Shown: positions 36,151-49,085 of the stretch, in pieces
How the letters are laid out: every line of letters begins with the position of its first letter
Position numbering within the stretch: position 1 is the first letter of the stretch
NCBI RefSeq assembly: GCF_021869535.1
Contig: NW_026262668.1
Span: forward strand, 76,715,558-76,779,557
From: Mytilus californianus
Lineage: Eukaryota > Mollusca > Bivalvia > Mytilida > Mytilidae
Length of the DNA stretch: 64,000 nucleotides
Direction of reading: 5' to 3'
Position numbers and translations under genes: made by a program
Notes under the pieces: generated by a model
Database searches by the model: none
The model's input: only the letters and a program-made list of their open reading frames with translations
What the model was told of the DNA's origin: nothing

Positions 36151-36286
36151 ACATTTGTCTTAAATTGTTAAACGCAAGGTGGATTCCAGCCCATATCACC
36201 AGCAATGTTATCATTTGGCTTATAGTTACCACTCCCATGAAAAATCTAATGGCCCCCGTATTGGCTGCATTTTCATAAAAGACCCT

Positions 36287-36396
36287 GCGACTCTTTTCAC
36301 AAAAAATCTTACGCTTAAAATTGATCGTAAGTTATACTGAAATGTGTATGACTTGCGAGTATTTTTACTCTTAAGATTTTTTGTGAAAAGAGTCGC
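36287..36396. mobile_element. Short foldback element, 25-bp perfect arms
   Basis: GCGACTCTTTTCACAAAAAA-TCTTA at the left is exactly inverted at 36372-36396. It is about 110 bp, non-coding, immediately 3' of the Ig gene. Confidence 0.8.
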
Positions 36397-36399
36397 TGG

Positions 36400-39300
36400 T
36401 TCCCAAGATACATGCGACCAATTTGATAACTGATAAAGCCATAGTATCGTATAGTTGTGAATAAATATTGAGCTGGAAACCTCCATGATTGTTGCTTTTC
36501 ACAATCATCAATCCTCATAGTTCCATACCTCTATTAAGCCATTTACAAAACAATTCAGAATCCCTCAATATATTGATAATTATTTACATATTATTTAACA
36601 CTACAATCAATAGAAAAATTAAAACTAATTTTTAAAAAAGTGCATAATTTTGGACTCTTAATGTTAACTGTAAGCGCATTTTTAGAAAACCACTAACATT
36701 GTCTTACAAAGCACATCTAAAATTTCCTTTAATATTCGTCATTTTCAGCCATAAAATGATATTATTTGCATATTACAATATTGCAAGTTTTCGTTCATCT
36801 GTATGCTAATATCAATATTCAGTGCATGTATATTATCATCTCAATTGTTAAATAATGTATATTGAACATAAAAGATGATAATGCAAAACCTTGTTTAAAC
36901 ACTAGTTTATATTAAACCATTCAATCATATTTCCATTTATACATGCACTGCATTACGTATTTGAGAATAGAGCTTTGTAAGAACATAAACTTTGAGCTAA
37001 CACCTAACTTTTCCAGTTTCTTAAACACTCATACTCTATTGATTAAATCATATGCCTTCATATAATATTTAATTGCTACATAGGAAGGCAATGCACACTT
37101 TTCCTAATTTCATTAATTTTAATGTGTGGATGTCAGGGTGCTTATATGATCAATGTTACTTTTGCCTTTCATAAACCATCCTGCCCATCGTCAATTATCT
37201 TATTTTTATCAAACTATTGTCTAAGCTATCATTGAAAATGTTACAATGTATATTTTTGCAAATGGATCTAGAGTTATACCCCTGTAAGACGAAGGATCTC
37301 TAGGATCTTACTTCGAACATCTGGGTATTGGGATTATAGTTCTCTTATTCCACATATCTGGTACTTAACCAGACTTGAAGCATATGTTGAAATATTTATG
37401 TAAATAGAAATTGCAGAAACAATTTGATTTTCAGTGTTGTATGTTTTGTTGTACATGTACGCGCCAATGTTGTCCCGTTCTTACATTGTAAATTGTTGAC
37501 TTTCAGTTTCGAATTTTCCTTTCAATGAAGTTGCCTGGGTACTCTTTCAGCCTTAGTCTTTAAACAGATTTTATCCCGCCTTCTCAAAGGATCAGTCTAT
37601 ACTGTTGCCGTCAAATTGAATCCGGCATTTGTCTGTCGCTCATAACACTTTAAAGTGGATAGTGAATTAGAGACCCGTCACAAAAAGATGTTATTTCGTG
37701 CAGTTTCAGATCGCATGATAAATATTTCCCTTGAAACTTTTCATAAAATCCACAATTTTCCTCCAGTTTTAGGTGGGATTCGTGTTACTCAGTCTAGTTT
37801 TCTGTGCAGTGTGGTTTTTTTTTAATTGTTTGTCGTTTTTTTCCATTTTTTTTACCATGGTTTTGTAAGTTTCTGTGGACTTATGAGTTTTAAATGTTCT
37901 TGGTATCTTCGGCCTCTCTTTTATCTGCATAAAATTTGGCGGGAAAGATTAATTGAATAACACAACATTCATTTCTTCATTTTTGTCTAAATTGATGAAA
38001 AAAATCTGACCAAGAAAATTTTACTCCTGCCTTGTAATTTCTTGTACATTTTCGTCTTGTCTGAAAATCTTTACAATGTTTTGAAGTTGGTCCACAGAAA
38101 ACAGAGGCCATAGACTTTTAAATCATATAAACGATACAAGCATTTTGTTTCTATTTTTAGCAAGCTATTTATTCTAATTTGTAATTATGATGTATGTTGT
38201 GATTTTTGCATGTTTTATTGCATATTTGTGATCGTTCAAATATGAAGTTGTGTAAAATAATTACGATTCATTGTTTAATATTTGTAGATGTTTGCATATG
38301 TAAATATTGAGAGAAATGTCCATAGATTTACATTTGCCCCCTTAACCTATTATCTTAATTTCTGACAATTTACTGTCTTTGTTTTTGGTATTTTATCACG
38401 GCTTCCTGTAGAAAGGATAAAAGATTCAGGACACAGTTCGATATGGCATCCCCACAAAATAGACCGTAAGGTGTCATTGTACTTATTTTGTTGGGTGGGG
38501 TGTCATATCAAACTCTATCCAATCGTTTTATAAATTATTTGTTTTGATGGCTTAACCTTAAAAACCTGTTAATTTTTGGTGAAATATGATATCACTTAAT
38601 TCTAAGATCTTCTAAGTAAATTAAAATAGACTGGTTGAATACGTCATTTAATATGTCTCCTAACGACCCAATGAACAGAAAATATGATAAGAGTTTCTAC
38701 GATTAGGACGAGTACACAGAAAACCTAATGACATACGTTCAATGTAAAGAATAATGCATTAAAATACCAAAAAACAACCACAAAGGTCTTTTTTATTTTT
38801 ATTTGTAAAAACAGACTTGCCATTTATTGTAAATAAGAAGAATAAATCTGCAGGAGGCATATTATTATAGACAAAACTTGTTCTTGCTCTTTTGGCATAA
38901 TTAAATCTATGTGTGACATTCATGATGGTATGACATGAAAGGTGTTTTTTACTTTTTTGTACATATATATATAGTTTATATTTGCTTCAAATTTACGTAT
39001 TTGGTGTAAAATGCATAAAAATTATTATTATATTCTATTATTGTCACCATATGTTGATTATCCAGCAGTGGGGTTAAAAGGAAAGAAAAGAAAAGAAGCA
39101 TTCTAAAGTCGCAGACAGTTGAAAATGATTTCAAACTAGATGGCACTTCAGAAAACACATTGTTTTCAAATTCGTTTTTGGTAATTTTCACACTTTTCGA
39201 CAGCTTTGCAGTTATGAACACGAGAACGAAGTTTTCAAGATATATGAGTTATGTAAAATTTTAAGATCAGTGATAGTATAAGCATGGACACAGTTTTATT

Positions 39301-40080
39301 TACTTTATTTAAAAGAGAAAACACACAAGCGACATACTACTCGACATTATACGTAGGAAGAGAATTAGGATATTACGTATACACAAGGGAATGGGAGTTG
39401 TCTCTCTTTAAACAGAATACAAAAAATTGTGAGTCGGACTTCTAAAGTTTACTTTAAAACGTATATACATCACGTACGTCAGATGACAAGAATGTTCTGA
39501 TAAGTATTATCATAACAAATAGAAGTAAGTGCATGATATTTAAAGCTTAAAATTCTCAGTAATTGCAGAAAAGAATACCCACAATATGACTTTTAGTTTT
39601 TATTTTTTAGCCTCGACAAGTTTGTTTTAGAGTATGAGTAAAAAGGGGGTTTGGGGTATACGTAAATGAGACGTGAACAACCGAACGGGGAAAATTTCCG
39701 AATGACATCGAAAGGTCAAGACGCTTTATATCAAGGATTAAATATATTATGTCAGCATCTCTATACATATGTTTGCACATTTATTATATCAAATCTTGTA
39801 TTAAACTATCAAGCTGTTATTACAAAATTATTGCAAGACGCTGATGAAAACTGTTAAATATTTGAATTGTTATCGTTATTGAAATGCTAACACTACAACT
39901 CGTCTTACCCTATTAATTTACAGTATATGAACTTTTTGAAGCTAACAATGGATTAAAATTATATTTGAAGGTGATTATATCTATGAAGTACGAAAGACTG
40001 GTACGGATATTCTATTTTTATAATTTCGAATTTTCATTTTGACGTTTTTACTTCCAATTTGACATTTCTAAGTTTCAAAA
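36400..40080. other. Intergenic, no gene or clear repeat seen
   Basis: AT-rich, with only short unconvincing open frames, no splice-bounded domain and no evident tandem repeats. Confidence 0.5.
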
Positions 40081-40082
40081 TA

Positions 40083-40445
40083 AAATAAGGAGAAGTCTGA
40101 TGATTGCCAATGAAAAAACTATCCACCAGATACCAATTAGGTAGATGTTAGCAACTATGGGTCGCCGTAAGGCCTTCAACAATGACTAAAACCCATACCG
40201 CATAGCAAGCTAAAAAATGCCCCGACAAAATAAAATGGAAAACAATTCAAATGAGAAAACCAACGACCTGGTTTATGTACAAAACAACAAACAAAAAACA
40301 AATATAATATATAGTAACAAACGGCAACCCCTGAATTACAGGCTCCTGACTTGGGTCCGGCACATATATAAAATGGCGGGGTTAAACGGGTTTGCGGGCG
40401 CCCAACCCTCCCCTTCCCTGGGACAGTGGTGTAACATAAGAACAA
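40083..40445 (+). repeat. Mussel dispersed repeat, near full length
   Basis: GGAGAAGTCTGATGATTGCC, AATGAAAAAACTATCC at the left end; then GCCTTCAACAATGACTAAAA, TACAGGCTCCTGACTTGGGT and CGCCCAACCCTCCCC. It matches 33270-33592 inverted and, in part, 1779-1990. The overlapping 187-codon open frame is a repeat artefact. Confidence 0.85.
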
Positions 40446-40789
40446 ACTATAAAATCAGTTATCAAGGGCTTGACTCATCAGATCAAAACAAAGCAAAGAA
40501 AACAACTAACAAAAACACTATTGAAATGGCTGATGTTAATTTATCCCCTATAAATTGTGATAGCATTAGAAATTTTACTGCTTGTTCACATTCATTTGAG
40601 CTAAAAGGGAAGATGTTCCAGATCGAAAGGAATACGTCTTTGCTTATATTTTTTTGTTTAATTATATTAATCTTGCACACATTCAAAGAATTGATTTTTG
40701 TTAACAATATTCTAAAACAAATATACCGAGGTTATATGTATTTATGGTTGTTAATAATGGGTTTTTTTTATAATATCTAGATGTGATAC

Positions 40790-43200
40790 TTTTTTTATTT
40801 ATTCATGAATCATTTTTCATTTAAGTAAGCTACAAATATGTTTTAAGAAAAGATATAAGAATATGCTGTTGTTACTTATTGTCATGTAGGTAATAAAAAT
40901 AATTATACTCCATAGCATCGCAGAAGTACATTTTCGTCACAGATTGGATTAATTATATCTCTCAGATGCATGACACACTTACTGTTTTGTTTATATGTTA
41001 AATTCGTCGTGTACAAGTTATGATTTTGTACTGGCTATGGCTCTAGTCATACAAATTGATGTTTCACAATTTTTATTATTTAACCCTGGTCTCCTATTTT
41101 TGTAATGGAATGTTTAAGAGGGTATCTAGTTTGCGTCATGTGCATGTTACTTAAACCGTTTTGTTACCATTTCATTAAAACTCTTCATAGTGAATATACA
41201 GATTGAGGGTGAGCGTATCTTATTCTGCAAAGATAGGAATTAAGTTTTTATCTAGGTTTCAAATGAGTATAATTTTGTCATTAAAAAAAAATCAATGCAA
41301 TACAATAGACATCACATTTTCTGTATCAAATATAACACCATCAATTTTCCTTGAACATTATTAAACTTTGCTCTAAGGGACAAATTGGATTTTTTTAATT
41401 GCCAAGATTATTTCATTCGTGTATACATGGCTAGATAGTTTCTTTCATATTTTTTAATTTTTTTATTGTAATACTGTTTTTTACTATAACAACGGTAAGT
41501 TATGCATAGATCTTAAAAACAAATGTCTTTGAACGTAGGTCGAGTTCACCCGAATCGACGGGCGCGACTTTTTAACGTTTTTACTGTTTGTTTTTTTTTG
41601 GGGGGGGGGAGGCAAAAAAATGGTCACTTCATCTTTCATTAAGTATCCGCCGATCATAACACAGTAGGAAGTTATTTTTATATATATATTTCAAAAACTA
41701 AAAGTTTCGGTTGTTGGTTCTTGTCAAACACTTACAATAATGAATTGTTATCAATATTTAAGTCTTTGGATATTTGATATTTCTTCAAAGCAGAAATATT
41801 GTCTCTTATGTATTTGTACAATACGGAATAAGCTTTCATTCTATATTAAATCCTTCACCTTCAATCAGACTTCAACCATTTGTAGAGGTTGTATTTTCAC
41901 TATAATTTTGTGTCATGCAACCAAAGTTATATAGATCCACGACGTTTGTATGATAGTACTTCTGGTCTCCTCCTGGTTTCTGTCATGCTCTATTAACTAT
42001 GAAATTTTGTGTATGTTTCATATAATAATTTTGTAAAGTTAGTTTAATGTCTACTAATTTGTAACTTTACATCCGTAAACCCTTCAAAAAGTGTAAATTT
42101 GAGGCAAACCCCAACGTGTTTAAAAAAAACAACATATTTTTACCCAATAGGGTATAGGTTGCAATTGCCAAGCAGTATATTGGCCTTTTTTCAAACATAA
42201 TATTATAATATAGATATATGTACCAAACTGCAGTCTTATTGGAGATATTATTAATTTTTCAGGAACGATGTTTGTGACTTAGCAAACCTCTCAAAATCTG
42301 GTAAATGTATGTACAAAACCTTATTGAAAAATGTAATAGAGTCAATGAGAGTATTCTTCTGTATACATAAAGAAATAATGAAAAGATATTTTTGTTGATA
42401 ACAGGTTTTATTATTCTTAATTTAAACAGCCTTAGCTTTCAGATTCTGACACAGCGAATAATTAAGTATAGTAATACATGCATTTAGTGGAAAGAGAGTG
42501 AGTGTTTCATTACTTGTTCATAAAATCTTAGATGTGTAGATGTAATTTTTACAAATAAATATGCAAGTTTCTTTAATATCTTGTTTTTGATTTTCAATGC
42601 CCAACGCAAATGTTTTGCACACGCACAGAAAGGTCTGCAATAATCATCACTTACGTTCCTAAAAGGTAAAAAAAAATAATAAAGAAAGGTAAATATTTGA
42701 ATAGTTAATAAAGGGGCATTAGCTACGAGATATAAAAAAAATAGAATATGATTTTGTTTAGTTCATTCATTAATAAAAGTGAAATAATGAAATGATAATT
42801 CGCTTTTATCAGCCAATTTGGTTCAATTTTGTAAAAATAAGCAAAGAAACATCGCTGATAAATTGTTCACTTGCAAGTGAATAATTTGACCTCATTGGAT
42901 CCGTATTCATGTGATACATTATCGAGTACATGCATTGTTAATATGGTTTCAGACGTGTTGTAATTTGGATATACGTTTTAGTATGTTATAAATCAAATAT
43001 GAGAATTTGAGTCAAATCGGTGAACATGAATTTGACAGCTAATGACCCTTTAAATTGACGAGTTCGTATATTATTAACTCTACATTAGGGAAGTTTTCTG
43101 CAAACTGAACTGTCCTGAAATTTAAATGTATTTTGGAAGTACTTTGCACAAAATTTGAATCAACATAGAATACAATAGTCCACGAAGAATCAAATTTGAA
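40790..43200. other. Intergenic, no gene seen
   Basis: AT-rich. It contains a T9G10-type homopolymer junction near 41590-41612 and nothing else distinct. Confidence 0.5.
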
Positions 43201-43209
43201 ATAAATAAA

Positions 43210-43262
43210 ACAGGAGGAGATGTGACATAAATACCAATGCGACAACTATCCATAAAGACCAA
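43210..43262 (+). repeat. Fragment of the mussel dispersed repeat
   Basis: CAGGAGGAGATGTGACATAA, ATACCAATGCGACAACTATC. The long-TIR element at 43271 is inserted at or just past its end. Confidence 0.55.
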
Positions 43263-43270
43263 AGGAAAAG

Positions 43271-45113
43271 GGTCCGTGTAACACTTATCAATTCAAAATT
43301 TTAAAAAGTTTTCAAATTTTAGATTTTTGGAATTTTGAACAAAATTTTAAAATATCAAAATTCCAAATTTTTGAAAATTTTTGAAATTTTGAAATTTTCA
43401 CCAAATAATTAAAATTTATAAATTCTAAATATCGTTTTTAAATTTGATAGTTTAGATTTTTTATCAAACTTTAAAAGTACTAAACTTAACGTGCAGTTTT
43501 GATTATTTCGCTTTTTAAAAGTTTGATTTTTTAAATTTTTGATTAACATATCAAAAATAGAAAACGGGCGAAAAGAGAGGTACCTGTAAAGTGCGAAACG
43601 GAATAAAGGCGGAACAAAACGAAACAAAACAAAAAGAAACGAAACAAAATGAAATGAACAGTTACTGTTACTTAAAAGTTAATGTATAAAATAAAACCAG
43701 CGGCAGACAGTTGTAAGCGGTGAAAAATTGGATAACAAAATAAATATTTCTCAAAAGCGGAGAATTCATTTTAAAACAAGAAACACGGCTCTGATTATGA
43801 TCATTCTTAGTTAGGAATAAACAACACAAAATATTTCAAACCATTTTTAATTGCAAAATAAATAATTTAAAGAAAAAGTCGGGTTTTTTTTAAACAAATT
43901 GGACATCACATGAGATAACAGTATCCTGAAATTTTTTTAGGTTTTGCATCTATTGAAAAAACAAATATTTAAACCTATCAAACCGGCATCAAACAAGTTG
44001 ATTTACTTGAAAAAAATCTCTAATATAAGCTTAGCGTTTCAGATAAATAATTCAGAACTATTTGGTTTCCCCAGCGCCCATCATTTAGGAGTAACAGTGA
44101 AAACTGACCAACTCGCAGTAGGCCAAATAGTATGGTAGGGTTGAGTATGTATATATTTTCTACTGAACATTAAGCAATAAAATGGCTCAATACACGTGTA
44201 TTCTCTCAAATTTGATTTGATTTTTTTTTTGTTTTGCTTTACGACTTCTTACTATCTGCAATAATGTCGGCAGATGAAATCATTGAATGTACATTTTTAA
44301 CGATCATCTCAGTTAACATTTTATCAACTATTTCGGTTGTTATAAATTGTTGGCCTTCAAATATTCGGCCTTTGAGCGTTCCTGATGAAGGTAGATCCAG
44401 AAAAGCGCTTCGGACGCATGCAATGTTTAACGTTTTGTATTCATTTTTTATCGATTGCATGACGATCATATATTGCCTTGTATCATTGATTTCAGTTCTA
44501 AGTATTGGTACGGTAGGCATACTGAATTCATGGTGTCGCAATGAACGTTGTGCTAGCCTCGAATGTGGGAGGTTGTTGATATCTTTTTACACTGCTACCC
44601 GCTATACCCCGGATACTGTTATAAGGTATCTAAATAAACTCATTATAGATACCAGGATGGAAATATTGTATTTGCGCCAGACGCGTTATTATTTATACAT
44701 TAACTTGTAAGTAACAGTAACTGTTCATTTCATTTTGTTTCGTTTCTTTTCGTTTTGTTTCTTTTCAATTCGCTTTTATTCCGTTTCGCACTTTACAGGT
44801 ACCCCTCTTTTCGCCCGTTTTCTATTTTTTATATCTTAATCAAAAATTAAAAAAATCAAACTTTTAAAAAGTGAAATAATCAAAACTGCACGTTTAGTTT
44901 AGTACGTTTAAAGTCTGATCAAATATCTAAACTATCAAATTTAAAAAACGATATTTAGAATTTTAAAATTTTAATTATTTGGTGAAAATTTCAAAATTTC
45001 AAAAATTTTCAAAAATTTGGAATATTTGATATTTTAAAACTTTGATAAAAAATCCAAAAATCTAAAATTTGAAAACTTTTTAAAATTTGGAATTGATAAG
45101 TGTTACAAGGACC
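43271..45113. mobile_element. 1.84-kb long-TIR transposon with 6-bp target duplication
   Basis: The arms of about 400 bp (43271-43675 and 44708-45113) are inverted copies, ending GGTCCGTGTAACACTTATCA and GGTCCTTGTAACACTTATCA. The arms include an AT-rich AAATTTTGAAATTTT zone and a GAAACAAAACAAAAAGAAAC zone. GAAAAG directly flanks both sides (43265-43270, 45114-45119). No recognisable transposase lies between the arms. A mussel repeat fragment (GATACCAGGATGGAAATATT, GCGCCAGACGCG) lies at 44648-44690. Superfamily not assigned. Confidence 0.85.
44234..44710 (+). CDS. Hypothetical 158-codon frame inside the long-TIR element
   Basis: The longest open frame between the two arms, overlapping the right arm by a few bases. 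It is rich in I, L and S, with hydrophobic stretches and no domain I recognise. A 100-codon frame on the opposite strand (44239-44541) has a more protein-like composition, so the coding strand, if any, is undecided. Its 3' part overlaps a mussel repeat fragment. It is probably non-coding or a captured relic. Confidence 0.15.
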   Translation: MLYDFLLSAIMSADEIIECTFLTIISVNILSTISVVINCWPSNIRPLSVPDEGRSRKALRTHAMFNVLYSFFIDCMTIIYCLVSLISVLSIGTVGILNSWCRNERCASLECGRLLISFYTATRYTPDTVIRYLNKLIIDTRMEILYLRQTRYYLYINL

Positions 45114-45539
45114 GAAAAGATATGAATTACGCGTCATCGCACGGCCTCCTACAAATTGCAAAACTCATACAGTATAGTATCATGATCTTTAAAAGATGAT
45201 AATACGTGAAACACTTCGAAAGAGAAAATCGACGTCCTGATTTATACTATAACAATGACCTAAAAACGTATGTTACTGAGAGCAACCAAAGAGAAAACAC
45301 TGCATTACAGTGGTTAGAAACAAAGCACTTGTGTCAGTTTTATGGCGAGACATAAAAAGAAGAAGGAAAAGATATCAAGAGGGCAATCAAAATCCATCAG
45401 TGGATTACAAAACAGACACAACCAATCGAAAAAAAAGAGTAACGACAAAAAAAAGAAAAAAACATCACGGATTGAACAATAGATACGAAATAAAAAATCG
45501 AGTAGATTCGTATACTCAAGAGAAGTAAAGTTTCTGCCC

Positions 45540-45690
45540 TACTAATAGCCCCGTCTTGTTGCCCACAATAAGTGAAAAGTTGGTGATAAGTCGCATTTGC
45601 TGATGTCACAATCTGAAAAGGGGGTGGGATTGTTGCTATGACTTGTGGTGCATATCTGTGGTAAGCTGTTACACAGATACTTAATAACAG
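45540..45690. repeat. Mussel dispersed repeat fragment
   Basis: A diverged match to 22675-22815: CCCGTCTTGTTGCCCAC, AAAAGGGGGTGGGATTG and GTGCATATCTGTGG blocks in the same order. Confidence 0.5.
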
Positions 45691-46659
45691 TCAATCAAAT
45701 CATGATTGAATCCGTATATTTTTTTTGAGGGATTAAACCTTTTACTCATATTTGCTTCTTAAACGCAGCAATCCCCTATCAAAGAAATAGTACAAGAAAC
45801 ACATGCCCTGAAATATCGTATCAAATGGGAGATATATGCACAATATGCAGGCACTGTTTGAATGTTGCTGAAGAGAAACGGAAAGTTCACAATAAGAAAA
45901 TTGAAATCATTTCTGTTGTCGTAAAGTTGAGGACGCAACCGACCCGCATTGACAATCTCTAGATGTGTTATCAAACCCATAACAGCGGGGATATGACAAT
46001 CTATTGACCCATTGTGACCATGCATTGACTTGGTCAGTTGATTAACATTGAATACTTGAACATTCTTTATTAGTTAAATTTGAAGGTAAATGGTTCGGCA
46101 TAATGAACAAAATACTGGTTACATTTTTCGAAGCTGTTTCGGTTTTCGCTCTGTTTTCATTTTTCATTATCAATGCTTTTTTGGGGCGGCACATTGATAT
46201 CAAAAACAGCAAATATGAAATAGAACATAACAAATAGCAAAATAAGTAAACAGAAAATATCAGAAAACCAAGAGAAGAAGAAAATATCGCCCGAGGTTAT
46301 ATGTTATAAGACTACCCCGGACCTTGATCAGTAAAAAGTCCTTTTTAGTCCTCTGGACTAGACAATTATTTGCTCAAAACAAATGAAGTTATGAATTGAA
46401 AACTCCACTGATCAGATTTTCTTGTACATTCAAATGTCATGCAAAGAAAATGTAACTCCCGGAAATATCATTAAAATATCATATGAATCCTGTCGTTTAG
46501 GATATGAATCCTGTCGTTTAGGTGCATAATATATGTTGATGTTTTGTGTTATCACAGATCGCGGCTCGTAATTTTTAATGAGTTTCGTTGTAAAAATAAC
46601 TATACAGTTTATTGAAAGTAACTAAGGTTTAAATTTGATTGATGTAGAATATTGATAAA

Positions 46660-46760
46660 GGAGATGCATGGTATATGTCAATGAGACAGCATCCCAGCGA
46701 CACAAATAACCAAAAGACATGTAATCTTAATTCCATGACAACAACAAAAATTACAAAAAA
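46660..46760 (+). repeat. Mussel dispersed repeat fragment
   Basis: AAAGGAGATGCATGGTATAT, GTCAATGAGACAGCATCCCA followed by CAAATAACCAAAAGACATG, diverged from the family end at 1800. Confidence 0.5.
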
Positions 46761-46807
46761 AGGAAATGAAAAAATAGTCAAAATGAAACGTTTTGCTAAA
46801 ATTTAAC

Positions 46808-48192
46808 TGTCCCGTTGTTTTGAAGTTATAATGGGACGGATCACAACAATCGAGTTGGATGTTATATTAGGTCAGATGTCAAACGTACCATGCAAACACC
46901 GTTTCTTTCGTCAGAAAATTGTCGAATGGGTAGGCATAAAGTTTGCTCACTTTTCGGTTCAGTTGCATTTCTCACGTGAAAACAAAATAACTTATGTGTC
47001 CTCTGTTATTACCTGAAAACGTATAACACATAATCTTTTATTTAAATTGTAGGAGGTAATTACCGTCAATGAAGTCTAGTTACACCTCAACTGAATATTT
47101 TGGTTTGGGGATTCCCATTTTAAACAATACTGCATGATTATTTATTTTTATATTTTTAATGCTCAACTATTTCCAAAATTGCATGTAGCCCTTCTGTCCT
47201 TTAATTTTAACGGAATGATCGTCCCCTTACAATTTAAATTTATACTTACTTTCTTTCCTATTTCAGTGACAGTAAACTGTATCTGTGTTTCAATATATAT
47301 GTAGAACGAACACCGCGGGAACTGCATGAATTTCATAAATCCACTGACTAGTTCATTCATCGGGTGTTCCCGTGCGTTGTTTTAGATGCCAGACAACCCA
47401 ATTGAAAATCCCTATACTAGTATATATATCTATTCAACCATTTTTTTTTCAATTTCCACAGCTTTCTAAATATTTTACCTTTATATAACATTCTTAAACT
47501 TTCAAATATTTCAAGTATAAATAAGTTTTACAGCATTTTAATACTTCAAGTCTACAAAAATACCTTTTAAAAACATGTATAGTTACAATTAAAAACAAAT
47601 GTGTATGACTGCAGCGGTTACAGGTTTAAGTTGACATAATAACCTTCATTTCTGTATTTCATATAATTTAATCAATGAATATATATACACAGCTACGGTA
47701 ACCGAAAAAAAATGAAAGTATTAAAGTACAAATTTAAAATTGTAAGGGGACGATCATTCAGTTAACATTAGGGGACAGGAGGACTATGAGATTTTGGAAA
47801 TAGTTAAGAATAAAAAATGAATATAAAAAATCATGCAACATTGTCTCAAATCAAATATTCAGTTTAAGTGTAAATAGACCTTAGTGACTGGAACTTAAAT
47901 AAAAGATTATTTGTTATACGTTTTCAGGTAATAATAAATGTCAAATGAATATAAACGTTTCAACAAAAGTTACTCTGTGTAATTTAAAGGAAAATGTAAG
48001 TTATCATTTTCATGAGAGAAATGTAACTAAACCAAAAAGAAAAAGAAAAACTTTAGGCCAACCAACTCAACAAGTACCTGACGAAAGACACTGTGTTAGT
48101 ATGGTGCGTTTGGCATCTGACTTATAATGATATAATATCCAACTCGATTGTTGTGATCTGTCCCACCCTAACGTCAAACCAACGGGACAGTT
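46808..48192. mobile_element. 1.4-kb foldback element, ACTGTCCCGTTG ends
   Basis: The ends ACTGTCCCGTTG and CAACGGGACAGT are flanked by TA on each side. The arms stay homologous, with indels, for about 450 bp: GGACGGATCACAACAATCGA with its inverse near 48140, and GATCGTCCCCTTACAATTTA (47217) with its inverse near 47740. Only a 460-bp centre is unique. TA target duplication is inferred; TTAA/TTAG is an alternative reading. No transposase is visible. Confidence 0.8.
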
Positions 48193-48233
48193 AGTTGCAT
48201 TTATAGCAAAAACTTTTTAATTTGACTATTTTT

Positions 48234-48435
48234 ACATTTCTAGCTGTGCAGTTTCTACCGGTAACAGTCTTGTCTGTCGTTTATCCAAAGCCCGAATCAC
48301 CGGATATGTTTCATCAATATATTTTAACAGGAGTAACGCGGCGGATGTCACTAGAAGAGAAGAAGCTGCTGACTCTGCCGGGCCATGTGAATTCATCTCC
48401 GATTTTAATGAAGTTCGTATTGCTCAATCTTCACC
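48234..48435 (+). pseudogene. Exon-like segment open in two frames, unrecognised
   Basis: After acatttctag the sequence is open in two frames. One reads C-A-V-S-T-G-N-S-L-V-C-R-L-S and onward to AQSSPF and a TGA at 48442; the other continues to 48446. Its base composition is less AT-rich than the surroundings. No domain is recognised and no partner exon seen. An AATAAA lies near 48574. It could be a terminal exon relic. Confidence 0.2.
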
Positions 48436-48754
48436 ATTCTGATTAGTATTTCATAGACTGTTGTTTATGTTTTCGTTGTTTCACTTTTGGTTATAATGTT
48501 GTCTGATTTTCTTCGACTTCAACATGATTCACAAATTGATAAATGCAAACGGAAACTACAAATCTCCCGAAATAAAATTATCTACACGTTGTTTGGAAAA
48601 AGGCTGCTATAAACTAAGGTAAACTAATTAAATTAAAGAAAATATGTATTTGAAAGTAATTTCAATGTGTGTACATATAAAATGTCTTGGAAAAATGCTG
48701 ACATAGCTGCATAATATGGATAGTTTTGTTAAAAAATTCCATATTAAACAATTA

Positions 48755-49085
48755 ATGCAAAAGGAAGGCTGTGAAAGGTGGGACGACTGAGATGAAGGCT
48801 GGAAATTTGGAGTGCCACCGGAAAATGAGGGTATTGTGGATAGGGGCAAAACAATATTGCCTCGCAACATGCCACATATGGACCCTAAGAGAGTTGTTGC
48901 AAGGGTTCCTTAACGTGCATAGAGCATGGCACAACACTAGGATCGGATTTAACGTCCCCCTCCCTACCAAACAGTCAAACGGACGTCCCACTATAGAAGA
49001 GGTTTTACTGTTGGAACGGGAGGAGTCCAAGGATGACCATTTTTCTATACAACAGTCAAACCTTTGGTTTTTGCCCGGCAATACT
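48755..49085. other. GC-richer island next to the minisatellite, origin unknown
   Basis: About 330 bp with markedly higher GC than the flanks, open over most of its length on both strands (plus from 48771, minus to 49102). No domain is recognised on either strand. The plus frame runs into the 26-bp repeat. It may be a captured fragment or part of the repeat's parent element. Confidence 0.3.

Noticed and set aside
40217-40780. 187-codon open frame on the plus strand
   Set aside because: Its first third lies within a dispersed repeat found inverted at 33270-33592, and the rest is low-complexity AT-rich sequence without a domain.
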